Shown here one piece after another: positions 7,761-15,186 of a stretch of 42,718 bases of DNA; position 1 is the first letter of the stretch; each line of letters begins with the position of its first letter. Source of the stretch: Pelagibius sp. (GTDB lineage Bacteria; Pseudomonadota; Alphaproteobacteria; Kiloniellales; Kiloniellaceae). Under the pieces are notes generated by a model. The model worked only from the letters and a program-made list of their open reading frames with translations. It was not told where the DNA came from and did no database searches. A program made the translations under genes and the position numbers. The stretch covers positions 1-42,718 of the forward strand of contig NZ_JANQKD010000001.1 in assembly GCF_028281305.1 (NCBI RefSeq), read 5' to 3'.

Positions 7761-9155
7761 ATGACGACGACCGATTCGCATCTGCCTATGCCGGGCCGCA
7801 ACCCGCTTGACTGGGACCCTTTAGGGAACCTCGTCATGCGGCCGTGGTACGACCGCTGTGCGCTTCACCTCGTTGCGCGCTGGTACCTGCCCCTGTCGCG
7901 TGCCTGGGCGGCGGCCCTGGCCCATGGTGAGGACGAAGACTGCTTTGCCCGGGCTGTCGGGCAGGACCGCTTTCCCGACGGCTGGACCGGCCGGCGCCTG
8001 CGCCGGGCCGTTGCCGCGACCCTCAGGCGCCGGGACCATCATAGAGCGGCAGACGATCACTGGCGCTCGGCCTTCTTCGGCCGCTCGCGGCCGGCGGACC
8101 GCGACCTGGTCGAGGCCGAGGCGCACCGCATCGCCTCGGCCAGTACCCTAATGGCTGCGCGCTTCGGGTTCCTGGGCATCCGCAGCCGCAGCCCAGCGGT
8201 GGCCTGGCAGGTGCCGGCGCCGCCCGATCAGGACCATCTCGACGCCCAGCACGCCAGCGCCGGCACCTGCATCGCCGCTCCCTTCGACGCGCAGGGGGCT
8301 CTGCCGCAGGTCGAGGCATCGCATCCGGTGCCCGGGCCTTTCGGACCGGAGCGTTGGCTGCGCTTCCCCTCGCCGGGCCTCGACGGCGATACGGCCTGGG
8401 CGCGGGTTTTCGAGCCGGAGGATGCCGAGGGTGCCCCCACCTTCATCAACCTTCATGGCATCGGCATGGAGCTCGATTTCTGGAAGGGGACCGTCGACCA
8501 CACTGCGAGCCTCACGCAGCGGGGCCTCAGGGTCATCAGGCCGGAGGGGCCCTGGCACGGTCGACGCCGCTGCGCCGGGTTCTATGGCGGGGAGCCGGCC
8601 ATGGCCTATGGGCCGGAAGGGTTCCGCCGGCTCTTTGCGGCCTGGGGTGCCGATGTTGCGGTGCTGGTCGATTGGGCGCGGCGCAGCGGCAGCAGGCGGG
8701 TCGCCATCGGCGGCGTCAGCCTGGGTGCCCTGACCAGCCAGTTGACGGCCGTTGCCGCTGCCGCCTGGCCGGAGCGGCTGCGCCCCGATGCGCTGATCCT
8801 GGTGGCGACCAGCGGCGATCTGCTGGATATCGCCCTGGGCGGCAGCCTGTCCCAGGCGGTGGGTTTCGGGTCTGCCCTGCACCGGGCCGGCTGGAGCGAT
8901 GCCGACCTCTCCCGCTACGTACCCTTGCTGGAGCCGCGCGGCGCCCCGGTGATGCCGGCGGAGCAGATCGTGATGGCACTGGGCGAAGCCGATACGGTCA
9001 CACCCTTTGCCGGTGGCCTTGCGCTGGCGCGGCGCTGGGCCGTGCCGCCGGAGAATCTCTTCATCCGCCGGCAGGGGCACTTCTCCGTCTCTCTTGATCT
9101 GAGCCGACAGCCGCAGCCTTTGGACCGCCTGGTGGAGATTCTCACCCGCCCTTAG
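7761..9155 (+). CDS. Alpha/beta hydrolase (ABHD18-like)
   Basis: 464 residues from ATG 7761; the frame stays open far upstream, but that part overlaps genes on the other strand and is not believable. The fold is seen from FINLHGIGMELDFWKG (strand and oxyanion region), the nucleophile elbow GGVSLGAL (G-x-S-x-G), the probable acid in MALGEADTVTPF and the catalytic His in RRQGHFSVSLD. A long N-terminal helical region of ~180 residues (MRPWYDRCALHLVARWYLPL) precedes it. Order and motifs recall the ABHD18/DUF2048 group, but that assignment is from memory. The substrate is unknown. The 3' end overlaps the convergent TetR gene by 14 bp. No strong ribosome site is visible, so a nearby upstream GTG remains possible. 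Confidence 0.8.
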   Translation: MTTTDSHLPMPGRNPLDWDPLGNLVMRPWYDRCALHLVARWYLPLSRAWAAALAHGEDEDCFARAVGQDRFPDGWTGRRLRRAVAATLRRRDHHRAADDHWRSAFFGRSRPADRDLVEAEAHRIASASTLMAARFGFLGIRSRSPAVAWQVPAPPDQDHLDAQHASAGTCIAAPFDAQGALPQVEASHPVPGPFGPERWLRFPSPGLDGDTAWARVFEPEDAEGAPTFINLHGIGMELDFWKGTVDHTASLTQRGLRVIRPEGPWHGRRRCAGFYGGEPAMAYGPEGFRRLFAAWGADVAVLVDWARRSGSRRVAIGGVSLGALTSQLTAVAAAAWPERLRPDALILVATSGDLLDIALGGSLSQAVGFGSALHRAGWSDADLSRYVPLLEPRGAPVMPAEQIVMALGEADTVTPFAGGLALARRWAVPPENLFIRRQGHFSVSLDLSRQPQPLDRLVEILTRP

Positions 9156-9753
9156 ATGGCCGGCCTTGTGCGCCGGTGGTGAGCCCTGCCATCACAAGCT
9201 GCCAGAGGGCGTCGAAGTCGTGCTCGATCCCCGGTCGCTGCCAGTCCCCGGCGTGTACGGGGTGATGGAAGCGGATCGTCGCCTGAAACATTGCCCGGGC
9301 CGCCTGCTGCGGATCGTCGACGCTCAAGGTCCCTTCGGCGATGCCGTCGGCGATGATGTCAGCCAGTTGCGAGACGAGCTCTTCGATGTGGTCCTGGATC
9401 ACCGTGCCGGCATCCTCGACCAGGGCATGATAGGTGGCGAAGAGTTCCGGATCCTCCAGCACCTTGCGGCGTTTGACGCTCATAAGGGTGTCGAACCAGC
9501 GGCGCAGGCGCTGCGGCGCCGGGCTGCGGTCGGCGATGACCGCCTGCAGGGGTTCAGAGACCCGGTGCAGCCAGCGCGCCGCCACGGCTTCGCGCAGGGC
9601 CGACTTGCTGGGGAAGTGGCGGTAGATGGTGCCATGACTGACGCCGAGTGCCCGGGCCACGTCGACCACCGTGGTCTTGGCCGGCCCGTAGCGGCGGAGC
9701 ACCTGCTCCGCCGCATCGAGAATGCGCTCTGCTGTCAGTACCGTCTCGGTCAT
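9142..9753 (-). CDS. TetR family transcriptional repressor
   Basis: 203 residues. The N-terminal helix-turn-helix covers residues about 8-55: LTAERILDAAEQVLRRYG, TTVVDVARALGVSHGTIYRH, FPSKSALREAVAARW. The ligand-binding helical domain follows and is not diagnostic. It is the second gene of a two-gene operon: its ATG overlaps the stop of the aldo/keto reductase in an ATGA (9750-9753), implying translational coupling. Its 3' end overlaps the convergent hydrolase. TetR proteins encoded with their target enzyme usually repress the shared promoter; a palindrome at 10847-10872 upstream of the reductase is a candidate operator. Confidence 0.93.
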   Translation of the reverse strand: MTETVLTAERILDAAEQVLRRYGPAKTTVVDVARALGVSHGTIYRHFPSKSALREAVAARWLHRVSEPLQAVIADRSPAPQRLRRWFDTLMSVKRRKVLEDPELFATYHALVEDAGTVIQDHIEELVSQLADIIADGIAEGTLSVDDPQQAARAMFQATIRFHHPVHAGDWQRPGIEHDFDALWQLVMAGLTTGAQGRPSKGG

Positions 9754-10775
9754 GCGCCCGGCGCTGCCGCCCTTTCACTGTCGAGGATGGCCATCTGGTC
9801 GGCAGCATAGCGGTCTCCTGCCGCCGCCTGTGGCCCCACCGCTTCTTCTATACGGGCCAGATCGCTTTCTGTCAGGTGCAGATCGAGAGCGCTCAGCGCT
9901 TCGTCCAGCCGCTTGCGCTGGCGCGCCCCGATCAGGGGGACGATGTCGTTGCCGCGTGCCAGCACCCAGGCGATGGCCAGTTGCGCGACGGTGACCGAGC
10001 GCTCCCAGGCGAGCCCGCGCAGGGTCTCCACCAGGGCCAGGTTGTGGTCCAGGTTCTCGCCGTGGAAGCGCGGCAGGTGGCTGCGGAAGTCCCTGGGGAG
10101 CTCCCTGGCCCCGGCGCTGCGCTCCGGCGACCAATGGCCGCTGAGGAGGCCGCGGGACAGCACGCCGTAAGCGGTGATCCCGATGCCCAGGTCCCGGGCC
10201 GTCGGTAGGATCTCTTCCTCGATACCGCGGCTGAGCAGTGAGTACTCGATCTGCAGCGCGGTGACCGGGTGCACCGTCTGGGCGCGGCGCAGGGTCTCCA
10301 CCCCCACCTCCGAAAGCCCGATGTGTCGGATGTAGCCGGCCTTCACCATTTCGGCGAGGGCGCCCATGGTGTCCTCGATCGGCACCGCGGGGTCCAGGCG
10401 GGCCGGTTGGTAGAGGTCGATGGTGTCGGTCCCCAGCCGCTGAAGGCTATAGGCCAGTGCCGTTTTCACCGCCGCGGGGCGGCCGTCGAAGCCGATGAAG
10501 GCGCCGTCGGGGCTGCGCTGGGCGCCGAACTTGACGGCCAGGAAGACCCGCTCGCGCCGTCCGCCGGCCAAGGCCTCCCGCAGCAGCAGCTCGTTGTGGC
10601 CCATGCCGTAGAAGTTGCCGGTGTCGAGCAGGGTGATCCCGGCCTCGAGGGCCGCGTCGATGGTCGCGAGGCTCTCTTTGCGGTCGGCGGGGCCATAAAA
10701 GTCCGACATTCCCATGCATCCCAGCCCCAGGGTCGAAACCGTCGGCCCGTTCTGTCCGAGTTGACGCGTCAGCAT
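9750..10775 (-). CDS. Aldo/keto reductase
   Basis: 341 residues, (beta/alpha)8 barrel. It starts at ATG 10775 with GGGAGGT just upstream. Visible motifs are LGLGCMGMSDFYGPAD, the Asp/Tyr pair in LLDTGNFYGMGHNE, the catalytic Lys in VFLAVKFG, and NADPH-binding features near the end (VPLIGARQRKRLDEAL). At the place where most of the family has the catalytic His (xQHRxDP), this protein reads YQPARLDP, apparently an Ala. That variant is, from memory, shared by a subgroup, so it may be a natural subfamily rather than a dead enzyme. The substrate is unknown, probably an aldehyde or ketone reduced with NADPH. It is the first gene of an operon with the TetR gene. Confidence 0.92.
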   Translation of the reverse strand: MLTRQLGQNGPTVSTLGLGCMGMSDFYGPADRKESLATIDAALEAGITLLDTGNFYGMGHNELLLREALAGGRRERVFLAVKFGAQRSPDGAFIGFDGRPAAVKTALAYSLQRLGTDTIDLYQPARLDPAVPIEDTMGALAEMVKAGYIRHIGLSEVGVETLRRAQTVHPVTALQIEYSLLSRGIEEEILPTARDLGIGITAYGVLSRGLLSGHWSPERSAGARELPRDFRSHLPRFHGENLDHNLALVETLRGLAWERSVTVAQLAIAWVLARGNDIVPLIGARQRKRLDEALSALDLHLTESDLARIEEAVGPQAAAGDRYAADQMAILDSERAAAPGA

Positions 10776-10846
10776 TGCCTATACCTCCCGTTCAATGATG
10801 GCCGGTTCAATGATTGCAGTCCGATGATGGAGGGATATGAGCAGTG

Positions 10847-10872
10847 AATGACAAATTTCAATATCTGTCATT
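10847..10872. promoter_or_regulatory. Palindrome upstream of the AKR-TetR operon, candidate TetR operator
   Basis: AATGACA (10847-10853) and TGTCATT (10866-10872) form a perfect inverted repeat with a 12-bp AT-rich spacer. It stands in an unusually AT-rich patch of the 181-bp gap between the divergent aldo/keto reductase and mnmA genes, about 70 bp from the reductase start. Size and symmetry suit a TetR dimer. It could instead form a weak hairpin followed by TTTATTTTTTAT on the + strand, but no gene upstream on + ends here. Confidence 0.4.
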
Positions 10873-10956
10873 TATTTTTTATCCGGCACCCGCTTCCAGG
10901 CACCGGGCGAAGCCCCGGCCTTGCGCCGGGGGCCGCTTGGCCTATAGTCCGCCAGC

Positions 10957-12096
10957 ATGAATTCGCTCGGTATCAACAAGGCGGTGGGCGCGACCCGCGT
11001 GGTGGTCGCGATGTCCGGCGGGGTCGATTCCTCGGTCACGGCGGCGCTTCTACGCGCCGAGGGCTACGACGTTGTGGGCATCACCCTGCAGCTCTACGAC
11101 CACGGGGCGGCGGTCGCCAAGAAGGGTGCCTGCTGCGCCGGCCAGGATATCTATGACGCCCGCCAGGCGGCGGAGCGCCTGGACATTCCGCACTACGTGC
11201 TGGATTACGAAAGTCGCTTCCGCCAGTCGGTGATGGAGGACTTCGCCGACAGCTATCTGCGCGGTGAGACGCCGATCCCCTGCGTCAGCTGCAACCAGAC
11301 GGTCAAGTTCCGCGACCTGCTGGCGACGGCGCGCGACCTGGGCGCCGATGCGCTGGCCACCGGCCACTACGTGCGCCGGGTCATGGGGCCGGAGGGGGCG
11401 GAGCTGCACCGCGCCGTCGATCGCCGCCGCGACCAGAGCTACTTCCTCTTCGCCACCACCCGCGAGCAGCTCGACTTCCTGCGCTTCCCGCTCGGTGGGC
11501 TGGAGAAGGATGCCGTGCGGGCGGAGGCGGAGCGCCACGGCCTCGCCGTGGCCGACAAGCCGGACAGCCAAGACATCTGCTTCGTGCCCCAGGGTTCCTA
11601 CGCCACGGTGGTGCAGAAGCTGCGCCCCGGCGCCTCCGATCCCGGAGATATCGTGCACGTCGACGGGCGTGTCCTCGGCCGTCACGAGGGTATCATTCAT
11701 TACACCATCGGCCAGCGCCGCGGCCTCGGCGTTGGCGGCGAGCGCGAGCCGCTGTTCGTGGTGCGCCTGGAGCCGGAGGCCCGCCGGGTGGTCGTCGGGC
11801 CCAAGACGGCCCTGGCTACGGATGCGGTGGTGCTGCGCAGCCTCAATTGGCTGGCGGGCACGCCTTTGGAGGCTGCCGGGCGCGCCGTTCAGGTGAAGCT
11901 GCGCTCAGTGAGCGAGCCGGCGTCCGCGCGGATCTTCCCGCGCGCGGGTTCCGGCAACGAGGGCGGCGGGGCCGAGCTGGTGCTGGAAACGCCGCAGTTC
12001 GGCATCTCGCCGGGCCAGGCCGCGGTCTGTTACGATGGCGACCGGGTCCTCGGCGGCGGCTGGATCGCCGCCGCGGAGAACCGCCTCGCTGCCTGA
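10957..12096 (+). CDS. mnmA: tRNA-specific 2-thiouridylase MnmA
   Basis: 379 residues. The PP-loop ATP site is [16 protein letters not shown] (SGGxDS). The first catalytic Cys is in [12 protein letters not shown] and the second in [13 protein letters not shown]; other family signatures are [16 protein letters not shown] and [15 protein letters not shown]. MnmA adenylates U34 of tRNA-Lys, -Glu and -Gln and inserts sulfur relayed from IscS to give 2-thiouridine. A suitable desulfurase (iscS) is encoded at 1910-3133. An ~11-residue N-terminal extension precedes the PP-loop strand. The gene is divergent from the aldo/keto reductase and is followed after ~78 bp by the SCP2 gene. Confidence 0.96.
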   Translation: MNSLGINKAVGATRVVVAMSGGVDSSVTAALLRAEGYDVVGITLQLYDHGAAVAKKGACCAGQDIYDARQAAERLDIPHYVLDYESRFRQSVMEDFADSYLRGETPIPCVSCNQTVKFRDLLATARDLGADALATGHYVRRVMGPEGAELHRAVDRRRDQSYFLFATTREQLDFLRFPLGGLEKDAVRAEAERHGLAVADKPDSQDICFVPQGSYATVVQKLRPGASDPGDIVHVDGRVLGRHEGIIHYTIGQRRGLGVGGEREPLFVVRLEPEARRVVVGPKTALATDAVVLRSLNWLAGTPLEAAGRAVQVKLRSVSEPASARIFPRAGSGNEGGGAELVLETPQFGISPGQAAVCYDGDRVLGGGWIAAAENRLAA

Positions 12097-12174
12097 CGGC
12101 CGCGTGGCCTGAGAGGCCGCGGGGTCTGATAATGGGTGCCTGAAAAAAAGACCGAAGCGGAGGAGCCACCCGCC

Positions 12175-12486
12175 ATGTCCCTGGAGAGTCTGACCGAACA
12201 GTTGAAATCCCAGGCCGCGTTGAACCCGCCGCTGGGCTACCGCGTGCTCTTCGACCTGGGCGAGGAGGGGGCGATCCTCTGGGATGGCAAGGAAACCCCG
12301 GCGGAGATCGCGCCGGTGGAGGTCAACGGCACCGAGGCGGACACCACCCTGCGCATCAGCCCCGATCAGCTCGGCAGCCTGATCGATGGCAGCCTCGACC
12401 CCACCCTGGCCTACATGACCGGCAAGCTGAAGATCGAAGGCTCCATGGGCGTCGCCATGAAGCTGGCCACCATGCTGGGCGACTGA
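12175..12486 (+). CDS. SCP2 sterol-binding domain protein
   Basis: 103 residues from ATG 12175, preferred because GGAGGA (about 12159-12164) stands ~10 bp upstream; a GTG at 12136 would add 13 charged residues without a ribosome site. The whole protein is a single SCP2 domain: YRVLFDLGEEGAILWDGK, ADTTLRISPDQLGSLIDG, then LAYMTGKLKIEGSMGVAMKL near the C-terminus. SCP2 domains bind lipids or hydrophobic acyl molecules in a cavity. Small stand-alone bacterial copies are common and their roles mostly unknown. It follows mnmA on the same strand and is convergent with the radical SAM gene. Confidence 0.88.
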   Translation: MSLESLTEQLKSQAALNPPLGYRVLFDLGEEGAILWDGKETPAEIAPVEVNGTEADTTLRISPDQLGSLIDGSLDPTLAYMTGKLKIEGSMGVAMKLATMLGD

Positions 12487-12514
12487 CGGCCCAGATTTCC
12501 TCCGCCTGAATTCC

Positions 12515-14389
12515 CTAGTCCGCCGCGCCGGTTGCGGCGCGCTTGGCGGCTTGGCGCTCCCGCGCCGCGGCTTCCGCCTTGGCCTTGGCGACGGCGGCTT
12601 CGGCAGCCTGGTTCAGGTGGAACATCTCCAACTCTTCGTCTTCGGCGCTCACCACCGGGGTCAGCGCAAGATCGCGGTAGGTCTTCGAGGCCGGGTCCGC
12701 CTCGACGCGCTTGCGGATCCGGTGCAGGCGCCAGGCGTAGAGGCCGATGCCCGCGTAACTGCGCAGCGTGCGCAGCACGTTCCTGGGATAGAAGAGCAGG
12801 GCGTTCTCGCGCGGCAGCTCCGGGCGCCGCTCGGCGCGCACGCGGCGGCGGAAGTAGCCGCACTGCTGCGGATGCACCCGCTCGAAGCCCATGGCGCCGT
12901 AGATCTGCAGCAGGTTCTGCCAGATCCGGACCGGCTTGATGCCGTCGGCCATGGCGCGGCGCATCAGGGTCTCCGCGTGCTCCAGGGTGTAATAGTGGTC
13001 CCAGGCGTCCCAGTAGGCCTGCTGCAGGTCCTCCTTCGACATCAGCGGATGCTCGAAGGTCACGCACTCCAGGTCGTACTTGTTGAGGTCCGGGTCCATC
13101 CAGACGCCCTTGGTGTAGAGAGTCTTGTGATCCTCTGAGCCGGGCAGGGGGGTCAGGATGGTGATCTCCAGCACGTCCACCGGGATCTCGCGCTGGATGA
13201 TCTCCAGGTCGCGCCGGATGGTCTCCGGCGTGTCGTTGGGCAGGCCCATGATGAAGCCGGCGTAGGTCACCACCTGTCGCGCGCGCCAGGCCTGGAACAT
13301 CGTGCGGTACTCGGTGATTTTGTTCTGGTTCTTCTTCATCTCCTTCAGGTTGGCCGGGTTGATGCTCTCCAGCCCGATGAAGACCTGCTTGCAGCCGGCC
13401 GCCTTGGCCTTGTCGATGAAGCCCGGGATCTTGTGCGCGAGCACGTCGACCTGGATGAGAAAGCGGATGTCGATGCCCTCGCCGCGCAGTTCGGCCATGC
13501 GGTCGAAGATCGCCTCCCAGTTCTTGTTGCGGGCGAAGTTGTCGTCGGTGATGAAGTAGTGGGTCACGCCCTGCGCATGGTTGGCGCGGATCAGCCGCTC
13601 CACGTCGTCGGCGCTGCGGAAGCGCGACTTGCGGCCCTGCACGTTGATGATGGTGCAGAAGCTGCACTGGAAGGGACAGCCGCGCCCGGCGTCGAAGCTG
13701 CTGAGCACGCCGTCGTAGCGGCGCACCAGGGGCTCCGGCAGGAACGGCGTGACCGCACCCTGCAGGTCCGGCAGCTGGTTCATGGCGTTGTAGACCGGCT
13801 TCAGCTCGCCCGCCAAGGCGTCGCCCAGAACGCTGTGCAAGTGCTCCTCGGCCTCGCCGGCGAAGAGCGTCACGCCCATGTCCAGCGCCTCCTGCAGGCT
13901 TTCGTGCAGCTCCGGCAGCATGGAGAGGCAGCCGCTGACGTGGAAGCCGCCGATGGCGACCTGCTGCCCGGCGGCGCGGAAGCGGCGGGCGATGGCCAGG
14001 GCGCGCGGATACTGGTTGGACTGCACGCCCACCAGGCAGACCAGCCCGCCGCCGCCGTCGCGGCCACCCTTGTCGCCATCGGCACTTTCCGCCGCCGCCT
14101 GGCGATGGCGCGCGATGATCTTGTTGTAGGGGATGACGATGTTCATCTCGTCATAGGCGTCGATGGCCAGCTCGACTCCGTCGCCCAGGACCCGGCGCTC
14201 CTGCAGGTCCTGTGTCAGCCCGTAGAGCGCGGCCAGGGAGTTGGACGGAATCCAGGCCTTCCACCACTGGATCACGTAGCCGTCCTTGTCGTAGTGGGAC
14301 GGCTTGATCAGGGTGACATGGAAGCGGCGCTTGGCCGAAGCCTCCCCCCCACGGGCGGTTCCGGCGTCTTGCGGTACGGATGCTGTCAT
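12515..14389 (-). CDS. B12-binding domain radical SAM protein
   Basis: About 624 residues from ATG 14389, chosen for GAGGGGGG just upstream; a start at 14446 would add 19 residues. The N-terminal part to about residue 200 looks like a cobalamin-binding Rossmann domain (LVCLVGVQSNQYPRALAIAR, QVAIGGFHVSGCLSMLPEL, LFAGEAEEHL). The radical SAM core has the [4Fe-4S] motif CPFQCSFC (C-x3-C-x2-C) near residue 235, followed by VERLIRANHAQGVTHYFITD, KQVFIGLESINPANL and YAGFIMGLPNDTPETI. The 4Fe-4S cluster cleaves SAM, and B12 may carry a methyl group. The substrate is not evident; hopanoid or lipid methylases have this build, but that is only a possibility. The C-terminal ~150 residues are helical and basic, with an Ala-rich end. 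Confidence 0.88.
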   Translation of the reverse strand: MTASVPQDAGTARGGEASAKRRFHVTLIKPSHYDKDGYVIQWWKAWIPSNSLAALYGLTQDLQERRVLGDGVELAIDAYDEMNIVIPYNKIIARHRQAAAESADGDKGGRDGGGGLVCLVGVQSNQYPRALAIARRFRAAGQQVAIGGFHVSGCLSMLPELHESLQEALDMGVTLFAGEAEEHLHSVLGDALAGELKPVYNAMNQLPDLQGAVTPFLPEPLVRRYDGVLSSFDAGRGCPFQCSFCTIINVQGRKSRFRSADDVERLIRANHAQGVTHYFITDDNFARNKNWEAIFDRMAELRGEGIDIRFLIQVDVLAHKIPGFIDKAKAAGCKQVFIGLESINPANLKEMKKNQNKITEYRTMFQAWRARQVVTYAGFIMGLPNDTPETIRRDLEIIQREIPVDVLEITILTPLPGSEDHKTLYTKGVWMDPDLNKYDLECVTFEHPLMSKEDLQQAYWDAWDHYYTLEHAETLMRRAMADGIKPVRIWQNLLQIYGAMGFERVHPQQCGYFRRRVRAERRPELPRENALLFYPRNVLRTLRSYAGIGLYAWRLHRIRKRVEADPASKTYRDLALTPVVSAEDEELEMFHLNQAAEAAVAKAKAEAAARERQAAKRAATGAAD

Positions 14390-14446
14390 CGAATGGCCCC
14401 CCTCTGCCCGACGGCAACGGCCAGTCCTCAACACGAAGTCTAGCAC

Positions 14447-14707
14447 GAATGATTAGGTCGAGCTACCGGTGGGCCTGCGGGGCTGGGCAGAGGGCTGGGC
14501 AGAGGGCTGGGCAGAGGGCTGGGTAGGGCTGGATAGGCGCTGGGCAGGGGCAGGGCAGGGGAGAGCCCGGGCTGGCGCCGGCCCATCACTCGCCGGCCGG
14601 GCGTTACGGCCGCAAGTCGCCGCAGCCGCCCAAAGCCGCTTGACAGGGCAGGGGGCGAGGCCATATACGGCTGCGCGGCCCCCGTGATAGGGTGCCGATC
14701 TTCCTCT
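14447..14707. repeat. Short tandem repeat in the gap upstream of the radical SAM gene
   Basis: The 261-bp gap holds a 12-bp unit GGGCTGGGCAGA in perfect tandem at 14480-14515 (three copies), followed by two degraded copies to about 14537 and a G-rich run. The rest shows no gene. The G-rich strand could form unusual structure. The gap must also hold the promoter of the radical SAM gene (- strand) and of the tRNA (+ strand). Confidence 0.7.
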
Positions 14708-14784
14708 GGCGGGGTAGCTCAGCTGGTTAGAGCAGCGGAATCATAATCCGCGTGTCGGGGGTTCAAGTCCCTCCCCCGCTACCA
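14708..14784 (+). tRNA. tRNA with CAU anticodon, probably tRNA-Met (elongator)
   Basis: A full cloverleaf can be folded by eye: acceptor GGCGGGG (14708-14714) with CCCCGCT (14774-14780), D arm around AGCTCAGCTGGTTAGAGC, anticodon stem GCGGA/TCCGC around loop ATCATAA (anticodon CAT at 14742-14744), T arm GGGGG-TTCAAGT-CCCTC, discriminator A and encoded CCA (14782-14784). The GAGC D stem and the CAU loop fit elongator tRNA-Met of alphaproteobacteria. A lysidine-modified tRNA-Ile2 also has CAU and is not formally excluded. The first acceptor pair would be G1-U72, a wobble. Confidence 0.93.
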
Positions 14785-14820
14785 TCACAACTCAGCGTTT
14801 GGTCGAACGCATAGATGCCC

Positions 14821-14846
14821 AAGAGCCGGCAGGTTTGCCGGCTCTT
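14821..14846 (+). terminator. Hairpin downstream of the tRNA
   Basis: AAGAGCCGGCA (14821-14831), loop GGTT and TGCCGGCTCTT (14836-14846) make a perfect 11-bp stem, 37 bp after the tRNA. The following bases are not a strong U tract (GTCGTGTCC), so it is a probable intrinsic terminator or a processing/stabilising hairpin. Confidence 0.65.
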
Positions 14847-15186
14847 GTCGTGTCCGTACGGCACCTGGGGCTCCACCGGGTCGCACGATGCGCGCCAACC
14901 GCTGACTGCACCTTTTGATGGTAGGCCAAGGCAAATAATCAATCTGCCAATTGAACTTCTGCGGGAATTCTCGTACGCTTTGTGCCCTAAGCGCGTATTG
15001 GGGATTTGCGGCTGCTGATTGCAGTTCGGAATAGCGCGCGACAGAGGGGGAAGCACGATGCGGCGCACACTCGGACCCTGAACGACCACTCCTCCTGACC
15101 ATCATCATCACGTTCTGAAACCGGCTGACCAAGCCGGAACGGGAGAGGTTTGTCTGAGCCACCAGGGGCTCAATGGGGGGCTGAAG
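14847..15186. other. Intergenic region upstream of Rhs locus 1
   Basis: 340 bp with no supported gene. It is lower in GC than the genes to the left, for example around 14930-15000. It marks the change from conserved housekeeping genes to the accessory Rhs/T2SS part. The Rhs promoter must be here, but no clear -35/-10 pair stands out. No copy of the tRNA 3' end that would mark an att site was seen. Confidence 0.5.

Noticed and set aside
12097..12135. GC-rich hairpin between mnmA and the SCP2 gene as a terminator
   Set aside because: Stems are short and overlapping and no T tract follows; the two genes may be co-transcribed.
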